Part shown: piece after piece, positions 27,568 to 37,533 of the stretch
Layout: each line of letters opens with the position of its first letter
How positions within the stretch are numbered: the first letter of the stretch is position 1
Assembly (NCBI GenBank): GCA_963745675.1
Contig: CAVUYM010000008.1
Location: 248,001 to 312,000, forward strand
Length of the DNA: 64,000 bases
From: JAUIIK01 sp963745675
GTDB taxonomy: Bacteria; Chloroflexota; Chloroflexia; Thermomicrobiales; CFX8
Direction: 5' to 3'
Made by a program: the position numbers and the translations under genes
Notes under the pieces: generated by a model
What the model was told of the DNA's origin: nothing
Seen by the model: the letters and a program-made list of their open reading frames with translations, nothing else
The model's database searches: none

Positions 27568-28474
27568 CTAATCTGCCGCCACAGCCGCCGGCAGCAATCG
27601 ATACGATTCCAGGCACTCGACCAGCTTGCGGTGGTTCGCATCCGAGAGTGGGGCCAGCGGCAGGCGCACCTCGGGATCGATCATGCCCATCAGACCGAGC
27701 GCGGCTTTGGCCGGGACCGGGTTCGTCTCGTAGAACATCGCGTCATTGATCGGCGTCAGCTCGTAGTGCAGTTCCTTCGCCTCGTCCCACTTGCCTGCTT
27801 CACAAAGGTTGAAGAGTTCAGCAGTCTCCTTCGGCATGACGTTGCCGGTCGCGCTGACCATGCCCGCGCCACCGAGGGCGAGAATCGGGAAGGTCAAAAG
27901 CTCAATGCCGGAGTAGATGCCGAAGTCGCGGCCGAGATCGCGGGTTTGGTGGAAGACGCGGGCGACGTGCTCGAAGTCCTTGTTGGATTCTTTGACGCCG
28001 ATGATGTTCGGGCAGTCCTGAGCCAGTCGGAGCGTCGTCGCTGGCTCGAGATTCGCACCGCCGCGGCCGGGGATGTTGTAAAGCATGACCGGCAGGCTGG
28101 TCGATTCAGCGACGCTTTGAAGTGCAAGTAGAGACCTTCCTGAGAAGGCTTCACATAGTAGGGCACGATGAGCGACGGCGGCGTCTGCGCCAATCTGCTC
28201 GGCGAATGCGGTCAGTTCCAGCGTGTCGGCGTGGTGGACCGAGCCGGTGCCGGCCATGACCGGGATGCGTCCGTCGCTCGCTTCGACCGCAAGCTGGATG
28301 ATCTGTTTGCGTTCGTCCTGGGAAAGCGCCGCCGGTTCGCCGGTCGTGCCGGTGATGGTGATGCCGTGAGAGCCACTCTCGATATGCCATTCGATGAGCC
28401 TGCGAAAGCGTCTCTCGTCGATCTTGACCATGATGGAACGGGGTTACCAGCGGGACTAGTGATCCTCTGAACAT
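27568..28474 (-). CDS. DapA-family aldolase/lyase (three frame breaks)
   Basis: Reconstructed length about 302 residues, normal for the N-acetylneuraminate lyase/DHDPS family. N-terminus MFRGSLVPLVTPFHHG in one frame, then KIDERRFRRLIEWHI and GITITGTTGEPAALS in another. The catalytic Tyr motif (IVPYYVKPSQEGLYLHF) sits in a third frame between about 28100 and 28180, flanked by an opposite indel pair. The Schiff-base Lys is in NIIGVKESNKDFEHV. The family joins or splits pyruvate-type substrates. Together with the FAH-family gene downstream it may handle a pyruvate- or oxo-acid-yielding step of aromatic catabolism. True substrate unknown. Confidence 0.78.
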
Positions 28475-28579
28475 GTCGGGATTGTCCTCTCAGCGTGTCT
28501 GGGGCGAGGCTATATGCTGCTGGACATTGTAGAACAGCCGAGAGCTATCATGAGAACACGGTTCGTGATGGAGGGTGAG

Positions 28580-29129
28580 ATGGCCGAGAAAGATACCCGG
28601 GTCGTGCGGCTCAAAGTGGAACCACTGACTGCCGAGGCCTTCCGGCCATTCGGTGATGTGTTGAGTGCAAGCTCGCGAGGAACCAGATTTCACCGGCGTC
28701 AACAGCGTCGGCTGGCGAGCGCATTTCGAGAGCGATAGCCCGGCCGAGGTGATGTTCTATCGCAGCAGCAGCGTCGGTTTGCGATTCAATCTGCTCGAAC
28801 GTCATCATTATGTCACGCAGTCGTTCGTGCCGCTTGGCACTACCCCGGCGGTCATCGCTGTGGCCGCGCCGACAGCGGCGGATACTATCCCGGAACCCGA
28901 GGATCTGCGGGCATTTCTCCTTGACGGTACGGCAGGTTATGTCATGCAGGCTGGGACATGGCACGCGCTGGATCGCTTTCCGCTCTCCGATGCACCAGCG
29001 GATGTCGTCATCATCACAGACAAGGCGACCCAGCGAGAACTCGAATCGAACTCGGCAGGGCCGTGGGTGCGTACCGAGGCGGTCGACTACGCAGAGCGAT
29101 TTGGCATCGTCTTCGAGTTTGAGCTGTAG
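28580..29129 (+). CDS. Ureidoglycolate lyase-like protein (AllA family), frameshift
   Basis: About 182 residues reconstructed. The opening VRLKVEPLTAEAFRPFGDVL is characteristic of the AllA/ureidoglycolate hydrolase cupin family. A one-base break near 28670 separates it from REEPDFTGVNSVGWRAHFESD and the rest (VMFYRSSSVGLRFNLLERHHYVTQSFVPLG, MQAGTWHALDRFPL). AllA releases urea and glyoxylate from ureidoglycolate, but family members in catabolic clusters act on other small acids. The ATG at 28580 has GGAGG upstream. A perfect 22-bp hairpin closes the gene. No other allantoin-degradation genes are nearby except a ureohydrolase at 30645. Confidence 0.7.
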
Positions 29130-29151
29130 AGTTCAATTTAGGATGACTGCG

Positions 29152-29202
29152 ACGATGTGGCTTCGACGAGGAGCCTGACTCTCCTCGTCGAAGCCACATC
29201 GT
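29152..29202. terminator. Bidirectional terminator hairpin, 22-bp perfect stem
   Basis: The two arms 29152-29173 and 29181-29202 are perfectly complementary (e.g. GTGGCTTCGACGAGGAG / CTCCTCGTCGAAGCCAC), with a 7-base loop. It separates the convergent AllA-like and NlpC/P60 genes. Confidence 0.7.
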
Positions 29203-29227
29203 TTGCTCGCTGGATTGAGCGCGCGGG

Positions 29228-30455
29228 CTAAAGCACTCGCCGAGCCGTCAAGTAGCGTGACAACCAGTAGGGATCGTTGAGATTGCTGATTCCAACGGCG
29301 GAATGTTCGCCGCTAGCGCTGATCATTTGGCCGTTGCCGATGTAAATGCCGACGTGCGAGAGTCCCCATGTATAGGTGTTCTGGAAGAAGATCAGATCGC
29401 CCGGCTGCAGTTCGTCGGACGAGACATAGTAGCCGCTCTCGATCTGATATTCCGTCGGTCGGGGGAAGTCGTAGCCGAGGATCGACGTCATTAGATAGTA
29501 GGTGAATCCTGAGCAGTCGAAGCCGTTCGGGGTGACTCCGGCCCAGACATAAGGTGTGCCGATATAGGCCATCGCTGCGTTCGCGAGCGCGGAACCGGCA
29601 CCGGTTCCGCCTCCGGTGGCAAGCTGCGCCCAGGTTGTCGCCGCGAGGTACCCTCCGTGAACCCAACCGCTGCCGTAGTCTGTCGAGATCATCCACCAGG
29701 CGCGCGCCGTCGGTGTCCCAGCGCGGTCCGTCGATGATGTCGCCGACCGTACCCTCCGGCAACACCACTAATGGTGTGCCGTAGACGTCATCACGCATGT
29801 AAACACCATCGCCCCCAGTTCCGATGATAACTGCGAGCGACCCTACCCATAGATCGTTGCTAGCAATTGTCGAACCAAAGGCCTTGTAGCCGATGTAGTC
29901 CGATGCCGCATAGCCAACCATGCCCGCATAACGAACTTCCGACCAGGCAATCCCGGCATCGTCCCAGATCGATGGCGCGAGAACTTCGATCCAGGTTCCA
30001 TCGGGGATCGAGGTCAGGATCGCGGCACTCGACCAGGGGTTTGCGCGCATATTGAGCGAGCCACCGCCAGTATTGACGACGATTGGGACCTGGCTGGCCG
30101 CTGCGTCACCTTCGTAGACAAAGGTGCTACCACCGAGATCGCCGGAAACGTAGTCCGACAGGACATAGCCGGTTGTCCAGCCCCATTCGAGGTCAACCGA
30201 CACGGCATACCAGTAGTTGCCGTCGCTGGCCCAGTAGCCGTCCTGTATGACTAGCGGGTAGCCCTCAGCGAGATAGGCCAGGACTTCGCCGCCCGGCTCT
30301 GCGCGCAGCACAAGTCCGTCGCCGCCTGTGTAGGCGACAATTGCGCTATCGCCGGCGATCAGGTTTAGGTCGGCTGCAGCCGGGATCAGGAGCGTTGCGC
30401 TGAGGAGCATTGCTGTAATCGTTCCATAGAGAATGCGTCGCCGTGTCACCATCAC
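29228..30455 (-). CDS. Secreted SH3b-NlpC/P60 cell-wall hydrolase (frameshift)
   Basis: Reconstructed length about 405 residues. Signal peptide (ILYGTITAMLLSATLLIPAAAD), then about three bacterial SH3-like units (GGDGLVLRAEPGGEVLAYL; GGGSLNMRANPWSSAAIL; GGDGVYMRDDVYGTPLVVL), then an NlpC/P60 domain with catalytic Cys in GFDCSGFTYYL, His in LSHVGIYIGNGQMISA and a third residue in the following strand. The frame breaks near 29700, between GPRWDTDGAR and MISTDYGSGWVHG. Such enzymes cut D-Glu-diaminopimelate-type bonds in peptidoglycan peptides. GTPYVWAGVTPNGFDCSG is highly family-like. It is divergent from the ureohydrolase gene, with 189 bases between. Confidence 0.86.
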
Positions 30456-30644
30456 GTTTGTCCCCCATGATGTCCCTGCCCAGAAGCGCCACGACCCAGT
30501 TGCGGACGCCTTGAACAGTGGTGTACGTACATATTATATAGGATAAGTCTGTGAGTTGACTGGGCGTCACGTGAGGGTTTGCTAGTATGCCGGAAGAAAG
30601 CGGAAGATTAAGCAGTTTGGACCTTCAGAAAGTGACAACTGACT

Positions 30645-31679
30645 ATGAGTGATCAGCCACGCAAGCCGTCAGATCCGGTGCTGGAGCTGAAGCTGCCGCG
30701 CTTCTATGGCAGCGTGCCGACGCTCTTCGGCGCGCCAAAGGCCGGTACGGGAGATGAGATCAAGGGCGCGGACATCGGCTTTCTCGGCGTTCCATGGCAA
30801 GCGCCGGTGCCGGATTCGCGTATCGGCGCAGCTGGCGCGTCCTATTTCGGGACGAATTTGACACCACAGACCTTTCGGACGAACTCGGTCAAATACGGTG
30901 GCTTCCTGCCGGAGATGGATGTCGATGTCTTCGAGCATCTCAAGCTCGTCGATTGCGGCGATGTCGAGATCAGTAACGATCACGCGACGACCTTCGACAA
31001 TACCGTCGCACGTGTCCGTGAGATCATCCGGGCTGGCGCGATGCCCTTCACCATTGGTGGCAACTCCGGCCCCTCAACTTACGGTGTGCTGAAGGCAGTC
31101 GGGCTGGAAGCCGGCGGTCCTGTCACAGTCGTCAACTTCGACGCTCACCACGATAATCTCGAAGGTGAGATCGAGGACGATCCACCCTATCTTCCGCGCT
31201 GGGGCGGCACCTGGGCACGGCGCATCCTCGATCTGGAAAATGTTGATCCTGCTCGCTACACCCACATTGGCTTGCGCGGGCCACGCAATGACAAGGGCGT
31301 CTTCGATCGTTTCATCGCGAAGGGCGCGAAACGCGAGAACATCCACACCTTCTGGGAGATCTACCGGGCGCGTCGCACAGGGTATGAAGAGTGGATCGAG
31401 TCAGTCATCGCTCCAACGGTCGAGGGTGCAGAGAAAGTCTGGGTCGCGGTCGATCCCGATGTTCTTGATATGAGCGTCAGCCAGGACTTCGGGGATGAGC
31501 CGCTTGGTTTGCATCCCGAAGAGCTCTGTTGGGGCTGCTATACCGCCGGCAAACTGGCCGGGCGCGAGCGATTTGGCGGCATCGGATTCATGGCGATGCC
31601 TTTTGATGCGATGAAGCTGCATTGGGTCATGATGTATGCGTTCCTTTATGCCATGGCAGGGGTGATCGACGCTGGGTGA
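30645..31679 (+). CDS. Arginase/agmatinase-family ureohydrolase
   Basis: 344 residues. Three metal-binding motifs are visible: FTIGGNSGPS, VNFDAHHDN (DAHxD type), and VWVAVDPDVLDMS (DxDxxD type), as needed for a binuclear Mn or Ni site that hydrolyses a guanidino group to urea. The N-terminus (residues 20-60, PRFYGSVPTLFGAPKAG) and IGAAGASYFGTNLTPQTFR fit the agmatinase/guanidinobutyrase branch. The DAHHDN motif, with Asn next to the second Asp, and a long insert (EDDPPYLPRWGGTWARRI) set it apart, so the substrate may be another guanidine compound. A promoter-like TTGACT occurs at 30556. Confidence 0.82.
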   Translation: MSDQPRKPSDPVLELKLPRFYGSVPTLFGAPKAGTGDEIKGADIGFLGVPWQAPVPDSRIGAAGASYFGTNLTPQTFRTNSVKYGGFLPEMDVDVFEHLKLVDCGDVEISNDHATTFDNTVARVREIIRAGAMPFTIGGNSGPSTYGVLKAVGLEAGGPVTVVNFDAHHDNLEGEIEDDPPYLPRWGGTWARRILDLENVDPARYTHIGLRGPRNDKGVFDRFIAKGAKRENIHTFWEIYRARRTGYEEWIESVIAPTVEGAEKVWVAVDPDVLDMSVSQDFGDEPLGLHPEELCWGCYTAGKLAGRERFGGIGFMAMPFDAMKLHWVMMYAFLYAMAGVIDAG

Positions 31680-31839
31680 TGTCTGGCCACAACCTTGAGC
31701 TGCAGTGATTGAAGCGGCTGTCATCTTCAGGGACTATGCCCGGGGCAGCGATAACGAAGGATTTGACCAGACGCCATATGGCAGCGCCGGGCAAGAAAAG
31801 GGGATTGTGGATGAGTTCACAGAGCCACCTCGTTCCCTG

Positions 31840-34800
31840 TCACCTATGACCTGCTCTCTCCGCCGATCCTCGACTCGCGAGCGACTCCCTCACAAGCGGC
31901 CAGAGTAACCACAGCGCCCAGGCGGCCAGCGCCGCGAGTATCACTGCTCCTATCGGCACGGCCCATGCGGGGCTGGGGATGGCTTCGATGGTTGGCATGT
32001 ATTTAAAGGGTGAAGGGAAGGGCAGCCAGGAGAGGGCTTGGTCGATCAAATAATTGTTCCTGGGGCCGCCGCGGTCGATGTAGCCGGAGAGTGGGCGCCA
32101 ATGAAGCAGCATCGTCACAAGCAGACTCCAGGTCAGGGCGACGACCACCGCTGCCCGCAGGAGCGTACGGCCACTGAACCAGAGGCGTAGCATGCCCGGC
32201 AGGGCTAGCGTCGCCATCAAGGGGATGACTGGCAGCAGGTAGCGTAGCGGCGAACCAAACGTCTGCCAGCCTCCCGCTCGGAGGGTCAATATGGCGTAGT
32301 AAATCAGCGTTATTAGCAGCGCGCCTCGCTGGGTGCGGCGTAATGGGCGTGGCACGGCCAGCGCGAAGATCATCCAGGGTGCAAATGGCAGCACACCCGA
32401 GCCGCGGTCGAGCAGCATCCCGACACTGTTGCGCGCCACCCAGTCCAGATTGAAAAAGTTCTCGATCCCGCGTGATCCGAGCGCGACTGCATAGCGCTGG
32501 ACAACAATCAGCCCGGCGAGTCCAATGGCTACTATTCCCCCGATGCCAACGAAAATCGTGATGCGCCGCGGATAGCGCTGCAGGATAGCCCGTACCCATG
32601 GGATACCCGAGTGTGCCGCGGAGAGTAGCGCGAGGGACAGGACGACAAGGGCCGGCGGAGTCAAGCGCCCATGGACGAAGGGTAGGGCCACGGCAATTGC
32701 CGCCATCCCGGCTAGCGCCCGATTCGAGTGGCCGGCACGCTCCCAGAGCACCAGTGCCCAGACCAGCAGCGCCGCGGTGACGATGTCCGTGTAAAAGCGC
32801 ACGGCGTACGTCGAGATTGGAGCGAGTGTGAGCGCGATCAAGGCTGCCGTGCCAGCGAGTCGTTCGTCGATACCGCTGGCGCGTAGTAGCAGGAACAGGC
32901 CGGGTGCCAGTGTGATCCCGGCTAGAGCGGTCGCGAGCAAGACCGGCCAGTAGGTGTCGAAACCTGCCAGCGGCGCGGCTAGCAGCGGCAACCCGAGGTC
33001 GAAGTGCAGCTTCCCTGTACGCTCTTCATAAACTACAGCAGCCGCCGCAAACCGCGCGCCGTTGACGCCCGACACTCGTAGCCTGCGTGCGTCGTTCCCG
33101 GCCTCGATCCGGATGGTGGCGGCGCAGTAGCTGCAGACTTCGAGCGTCTCGGACCCACTCGCGGTAGGTACCCCGTTAACGTCCTGTATCTCTGCCTGCA
33201 TGGGCTCGCCATCAGGGTTTATGAGCGTGAGCCAGACGCCGGCGTCGCGATCAGGGTTGCTGCCGACCCGCGTCTCGAACGTCTCCGTCGCATGGGTAGC
33301 CGGCATCCGATAGCGAGCGTCTTCGACGACGCCGTAGAGCGCGGCCCCGAATTCGACCGGCGTGGTCGCTGTCACCGCAACTGCGTCGGCGCCGAAGACC
33401 GGCAACGGCTCGATGTGTGTCTGGCCCGGTTGCAGTCCGATTGAAATTTCGCTTGTCGTGAGGTCGGAGGGCGTGAGTAGCCGCGCCGTCACCAGAATGA
33501 CGTCGTCCGACGGGTTGTAGAGCAGCAGGTGCGTCAATATGTCGACCGAGCCATAGCGGTCGCGTGGCAGGCCGGCGAAAAGCCAGCTGCTTTGAAGCGG
33601 ACCGCCGGCGAGCTGAAGGCCGTGGTAGTGGTCGACCCCCTCGACGATTAGCGGCGCTTGATCGGCCTCGATGGTGACGGTCCACGCGCCCTCGCCCTGA
33701 CACAGCCCCACCTCGGGTGGAATGGTGAACATCTCTTGAGGTGGGAGCGTGTCGCGATGGTCCGCATAGAGCAGGTCGCCGGCCGAATTGAAGATCCGTA
33801 CCTGGAACCCGCCTCCTTCATCTCCCGGCGGCACGCCAATCGCTAGGGTATCAACGGCACATGGTGCTTCGAGCAGGATTGCGTGCCGGGTGGCCAGGGT
33901 GAGCGGTGGCGGGATGGCCAGCGCCCCGTTCGGCCCCCGAATGTCCGGCGCGGGCTCAGCCGCCGGGATCACGCCGATGCTATCCCCATCCACCCGCCAG
34001 CCTTCATCAAGCGGCGGCACGAGGTACCAGGAATCGGAGGCGGCCGGGACGCTACCGGCATAGCGTAGGACTGATGCGTCGCGAGTTGGGAAGATATTGC
34101 CGATGGGAGAGTAGGTGGAATCAACGTATTGGGGTTCGAGGTAGTTGTTCAACAGCTCGAGGTCGCCGTCAACGGCGATACTGCGGGATGTCACGTAGTA
34201 GTGCTGCTCGTCGCCGTTGAATCGCATTACCTCGATACGCCAGAGGAGCAAGGCGGCGACGATGGTGGTCGCGGCAAGCGTGACACGCAGCAAGGCCCGG
34301 TCTCGGGCTGCCAGGACCACCAGGATCGCCAGCCCGGCGATGACAAAGGCTGCGACCACATAGACGGCCCCTGCAATAGAGCCCGTGTCGATCCAGGCTG
34401 GACCTTTGATCTCGTGCGTCCAGCGTCGCACTGCCCAGCTTGAAAGCGCAGGCATCGCGATCGAAATGAGTCCAACGGCAGCGCCTGCTACGGCCAGCCA
34501 CGGCCCGCGCCGGCCCCGGAGCAACCCGGCAGCGAGCACTGCGATTGCGGCTAGTCCCGGCAGTGCGTTCAATGCGTTGATCTCGACGCGAGTCCAGGGC
34601 GCTTCGAGCAGGAGACTGGCATCCGGTTGTGGAATAGCAACGACCGCAACGGCGGCCAGCACGCCGACGATCAGCGCCTTGCCTGTTCTCTCCCGGGTCA
34701 GGAGCTGGGCCGTTACACCGGCAGCCAGGATTAACACTCCTTCTGGACCGCTCACCGTCGACAAGACATGGTCCGGCCCCCGTTCGACGAGCCCGATCCA

Positions 34801-35433
34801 GACGACGAGTAACGCGGCCGGTCCGGCCAGCCAGAGCCACGGTGTAGCGCGTCGCAGCGCTGCCAGGGCAAGGCCAGTCCCTGCCAGCGAGCAAAATATC
34901 GTCAGGCTAGCGAAGGCTCGGAACGCCAGCCGGTCATCGCTATCGAGCGCCGTCGCGCGAATGTCGCGGACCGAGACGCCGAGGGCGCGCCCGCCATTTG
35001 GCAAGCGGACGACGGGGACATCGAAGGCAACCTCGATTCGATCACTGTCGGTACTGCATTCAATTGGAACAGTAGAATTGGCATCGACTGAGGCCAGCGG
35101 GATCTCGACTATCTGTTCGTCGCAGGTCACGTGCAGCACACGGTCGGCAGGGCTAACCGTCGCGATGTGGAGATCGAGACGGTAGCGGCCGGCGCGCTCG
35201 ACCGGAATCCGCACTTCGGCATGGCCGCTCGTCCAGCGAAACGTCTCTTTACCGTTTGACTCAGGGGGGAAGTCGAACCGCGTGTACGCTTTGTCGCCGG
35301 GCGAACCGACATCGAGCCAGGTCACGACCGGCGGCACGCGAGCGGCCAGTAGGAGCGACGACAGCAAGGCGAGAGCGAGCGCAAGAACGGCGAGTACCGG
35401 AATGCGGGACAGTCTCTCTCGTCGAATGTTCAC
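31840..35433 (-). CDS. Very large polytopic membrane protein, GT-C glycosyltransferase-like
   Basis: About 1197 residues, intact. Layout: TM1; extracytoplasmic beta-rich domain (about 35-165); about ten TM segments (165-400); a motif MRFNGDEQHYYVTSRSIAVDGD at about 400; a long second extracytoplasmic beta-sandwich region (about 430-800; with a C-x-x-C pair, EVCSYCAATIRIE); then about ten more TM segments. FNGDEQHYYVTSRS followed by DGDLELLNNY resembles the GDE-H-Y motif of PMT/ArnT-like (GT39/GT83) polyprenyl-phosphate-dependent transferases. It is probably a membrane sugar transferase of the polysaccharide locus. GTG start; its 5' end overlaps the divergent gene at 35426 by 8 bases. Confidence 0.68.
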   Translation of the reverse strand: MNIRRERLSRIPVLAVLALALALLSSLLLAARVPPVVTWLDVGSPGDKAYTRFDFPPESNGKETFRWTSGHAEVRIPVERAGRYRLDLHIATVSPADRVLHVTCDEQIVEIPLASVDANSTVPIECSTDSDRIEVAFDVPVVRLPNGGRALGVSVRDIRATALDSDDRLAFRAFASLTIFCSLAGTGLALAALRRATPWLWLAGPAALLVVWIGLVERGPDHVLSTVSGPEGVLILAAGVTAQLLTRERTGKALIVGVLAAVAVVAIPQPDASLLLEAPWTRVEINALNALPGLAAIAVLAAGLLRGRRGPWLAVAGAAVGLISIAMPALSSWAVRRWTHEIKGPAWIDTGSIAGAVYVVAAFVIAGLAILVVLAARDRALLRVTLAATTIVAALLLWRIEVMRFNGDEQHYYVTSRSIAVDGDLELLNNYLEPQYVDSTYSPIGNIFPTRDASVLRYAGSVPAASDSWYLVPPLDEGWRVDGDSIGVIPAAEPAPDIRGPNGALAIPPPLTLATRHAILLEAPCAVDTLAIGVPPGDEGGGFQVRIFNSAGDLLYADHRDTLPPQEMFTIPPEVGLCQGEGAWTVTIEADQAPLIVEGVDHYHGLQLAGGPLQSSWLFAGLPRDRYGSVDILTHLLLYNPSDDVILVTARLLTPSDLTTSEISIGLQPGQTHIEPLPVFGADAVAVTATTPVEFGAALYGVVEDARYRMPATHATETFETRVGSNPDRDAGVWLTLINPDGEPMQAEIQDVNGVPTASGSETLEVCSYCAATIRIEAGNDARRLRVSGVNGARFAAAAVVYEERTGKLHFDLGLPLLAAPLAGFDTYWPVLLATALAGITLAPGLFLLLRASGIDERLAGTAALIALTLAPISTYAVRFYTDIVTAALLVWALVLWERAGHSNRALAGMAAIAVALPFVHGRLTPPALVVLSLALLSAAHSGIPWVRAILQRYPRRITIFVGIGGIVAIGLAGLIVVQRYAVALGSRGIENFFNLDWVARNSVGMLLDRGSGVLPFAPWMIFALAVPRPLRRTQRGALLITLIYYAILTLRAGGWQTFGSPLRYLLPVIPLMATLALPGMLRLWFSGRTLLRAAVVVALTWSLLVTMLLHWRPLSGYIDRGGPRNNYLIDQALSWLPFPSPFKYMPTIEAIPSPAWAVPIGAVILAALAAWALWLLWPLVRESLASRGSAERAGHR

Positions 35434-36007
35434 GTTCCGGACGCGTCCCCTCCCATTCGCGAGCTATTGTATCGGGCTTCTCGTGCTGGTCGCGCTTTCG
35501 TTTGGCCCACTCCTGACTGGCGTATCGGCTCAACCATCGAATGGCAGCGAGCCAGTCAACCTGCTTAACGGAGCTCGCGTTCGGGCGAAGGTGCAGCCGC
35601 TCGCCCGGCACGAAGGGCTGGACCGGCTGGCGGAGCGTTATTTGGATGAGATCATTGCCTCTCGCACGTTAGTCCCGCCGGGGTACGGCCGGCTGGACGC
35701 GCGCGTTCTATCCGAAGATGTCGTGGCAGCCATCGGCGACGACGGTCCGAGCTATCGGTACACAGGAGTCGTCGTTAGCTACGGCATTTCGCTGAGTAAT
35801 GCCATCGAGATTGCCGTCGGCACGGTAGCGAATGCACCAGCTTTGCTGGAGCCGGCGCTCGATCTCGTAGGGATCGCCTCGGCGCCGATTCCTGCCGGCG
35901 AGCCCTGGTTCGCGCCGCCGCCAGGGGGCAGCGGACTTGAGATCGAGTTGACCGGCATGACGCTGATCGTCATCGTGACAGCCGGACAATACCGTGCTGG
36001 CCTCTAG
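35426..36007 (+). CDS. Secreted CAP/SCP-like protein
   Basis: 193 residues with a signal segment (ASYCIGLLVLVALSFGPLLTGVSA). The mature part begins VNLLNGARVRAKVQPLARHEGLDRLAERYLDE, like the first helices of CAP/SCP domains (LxNxxRxxxGxxPLxxxxxLxxxAxxxA). It ends ALLEPALDLVGIASAPI ... GLEIELTGMTLIVIVTAGQY, fitting the GxGxx and final strand. The canonical His and Glu of the CAP site are not obvious. The neighbouring flippase gene begins at a GTG inside its last codons. An earlier ATG (35402) is possible. CAP proteins in such loci are often cell-wall associated; the exact role is unknown. Confidence 0.58.
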   Translation: MFTFRTRPLPFASYCIGLLVLVALSFGPLLTGVSAQPSNGSEPVNLLNGARVRAKVQPLARHEGLDRLAERYLDEIIASRTLVPPGYGRLDARVLSEDVVAAIGDDGPSYRYTGVVVSYGISLSNAIEIAVGTVANAPALLEPALDLVGIASAPIPAGEPWFAPPPGGSGLEIELTGMTLIVIVTAGQYRAGL

Positions 36008-37533
36008 CGGCGAACGTGGCAGGCTGGCTCCGACGGCTTTCCTCGTTGCCGGGTTGCTAGGGGCCGGTAGCCTTGCTCCGATCATCCGCGATTCGCTCGT
36101 TGCTGCCCGTCTTGGCGCCAGCAATGAGAGCGACGCCTACTTTCTCGCCACCTACATCATGCTCATGGTCGTAACGATACTGGTTGCCGATTCCTTCACT
36201 CCGGCTTCGGTCGTAAGCCTCTCCTCCGGGCGGGATGCGAACAGCGGAGGGCTGCGACTACATCACGCTTTCCTGGTGGCTGCAGGCGGATTAGCCGTCG
36301 TCGCCGGGCTGGTGGCATTGCTTGCCGGACCGATGGTCGCGCTCTTTGCGCCAGGCTTCGATGAGCCGACGCATGCCATCGCGGTAGACGCATCGAGAGC
36401 CGTTGCTCCTGGTGTTGCGTTTCTTGGTCTGGCCTGGCTGGTGACCTCCTATCTGAACGCAGCCGGTCGTTTCCTTTTGCCGGCAATGATTACTCCGATT
36501 GTGGCAATTGGCGCTGTCATTCCTCTGGCCGCCGGTACACACTCACCAGTTGTTGCAGCGGCAGGCTGGTCTCTCGGGGCTGGTTTCGCACTAGTCATCC
36601 TGCTCGGCTGGGCGGTGACGGTCGCGTATCGGGGAGGCGAGCGCCAGCCGGTGACTGCTCGGCTCGATCGCGATGCCCTGCGACGCTTACTGCCGAACGC
36701 CGCGCCACTGCTGATTCTCGTCACCATTACACAGTCGGCGGAGATCGTTGATCGGATCATTCCCTCCGGCATTGAAGCCGGTGCATTGACAACGGTCGCG
36801 TTGGCGAAGAAGACGATGAATCTTCCGCACACGGTCCTCATCGCCGCAGTAGGTGCAGTCACCTTGCCCTTTATCTCGCGCGAATCCGGCGCTGGGCGGC
36901 CGGCGCGGGCGTTCGTCGAAACGATAAACCTTGCGCTCTTTTTCCTGCTTCCGATCACAGCACTGCTCATCATCGCCCGGACCGAGATTGTGACCGTGCT
37001 GTTTGGGCGGGGTGAATTCTCCGGCAGCGACATCCGGCAGACGGCGGACCTGCTCGGTATTTACGGTTTCGCATTGATACCGGTGACGCTCGGCGTCATT
37101 CTCCAGCGTTCATTCTCGACGATCGAGCGCAGTTGGGACCCATTGCCGTTCTATGCCCTCGCGATCGGTGGCTATGTCGTGGGAGCATGGCTTGGCGTCG
37201 GCTGGTTTGGACTCATCGCTCTGCCAGTTGTCTTTGCTCTGGCGCAGATGGCCTATGTTGTGGCGCTGATGTTTCGTCTGAATCGCTTTCTGTCATTCGA
37301 ATGCCAAAACGCTCGTCTGGCCGACGGTGATTTCGCTGATGGCCGCGAGCGTGACCTCGCTTGCAGGGCTGGGGGCCGCCACATTCGTTCCAGACAATGC
37401 CTGGTTCCAATTGGCCACAATCGCTGGCGTAATCAGTACTGGCTATATCTTGCTTGTCGCCTGGCTACGGCATCCAGCGGCCAGCGATCTGTTGGACTAT
37501 CTCGGTTGGTCACAAGCAAGCTCCGGCACCGTG
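35994..37533 (+). CDS. MurJ/MviN-like lipid flippase (Wzx role likely), frameshifts near C-terminus
   Basis: About 510 residues reconstructed with 13-14 TM segments. The N-terminus carries LGAGSLAPIIRDSLVAARLGASNESDAYFLA, the characteristic MurJ/MviN opening, and LLFGRGEFSGSDIRQTADLLGIYGFALIPV lies in the central region. The frame breaks near 37300 (FLSFECQ), and the last TM segments (VTSLAGLGAATFVPDNAWF; GVISTGYILLVAWL) are in the frame that also leads into the next glycosyltransferase. The stop is probably the TGA within GTGATG at the start of that gene, requiring one further indel. As the gene lies among glycosyltransferases it probably flips the lipid-linked repeat unit instead of lipid II. 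Confidence 0.8.

Noticed and set aside
30556..30588. TTGACT with TAGTAT as a sigma-70-like promoter before the ureohydrolase
   Set aside because: The spacing of about 21 bases is too long for a confident call.
34385..35185. 266-codon plus-strand frame opposite the large membrane protein
   Set aside because: Low-complexity Ser/Ala/Arg composition; antisense shadow of an intact gene.
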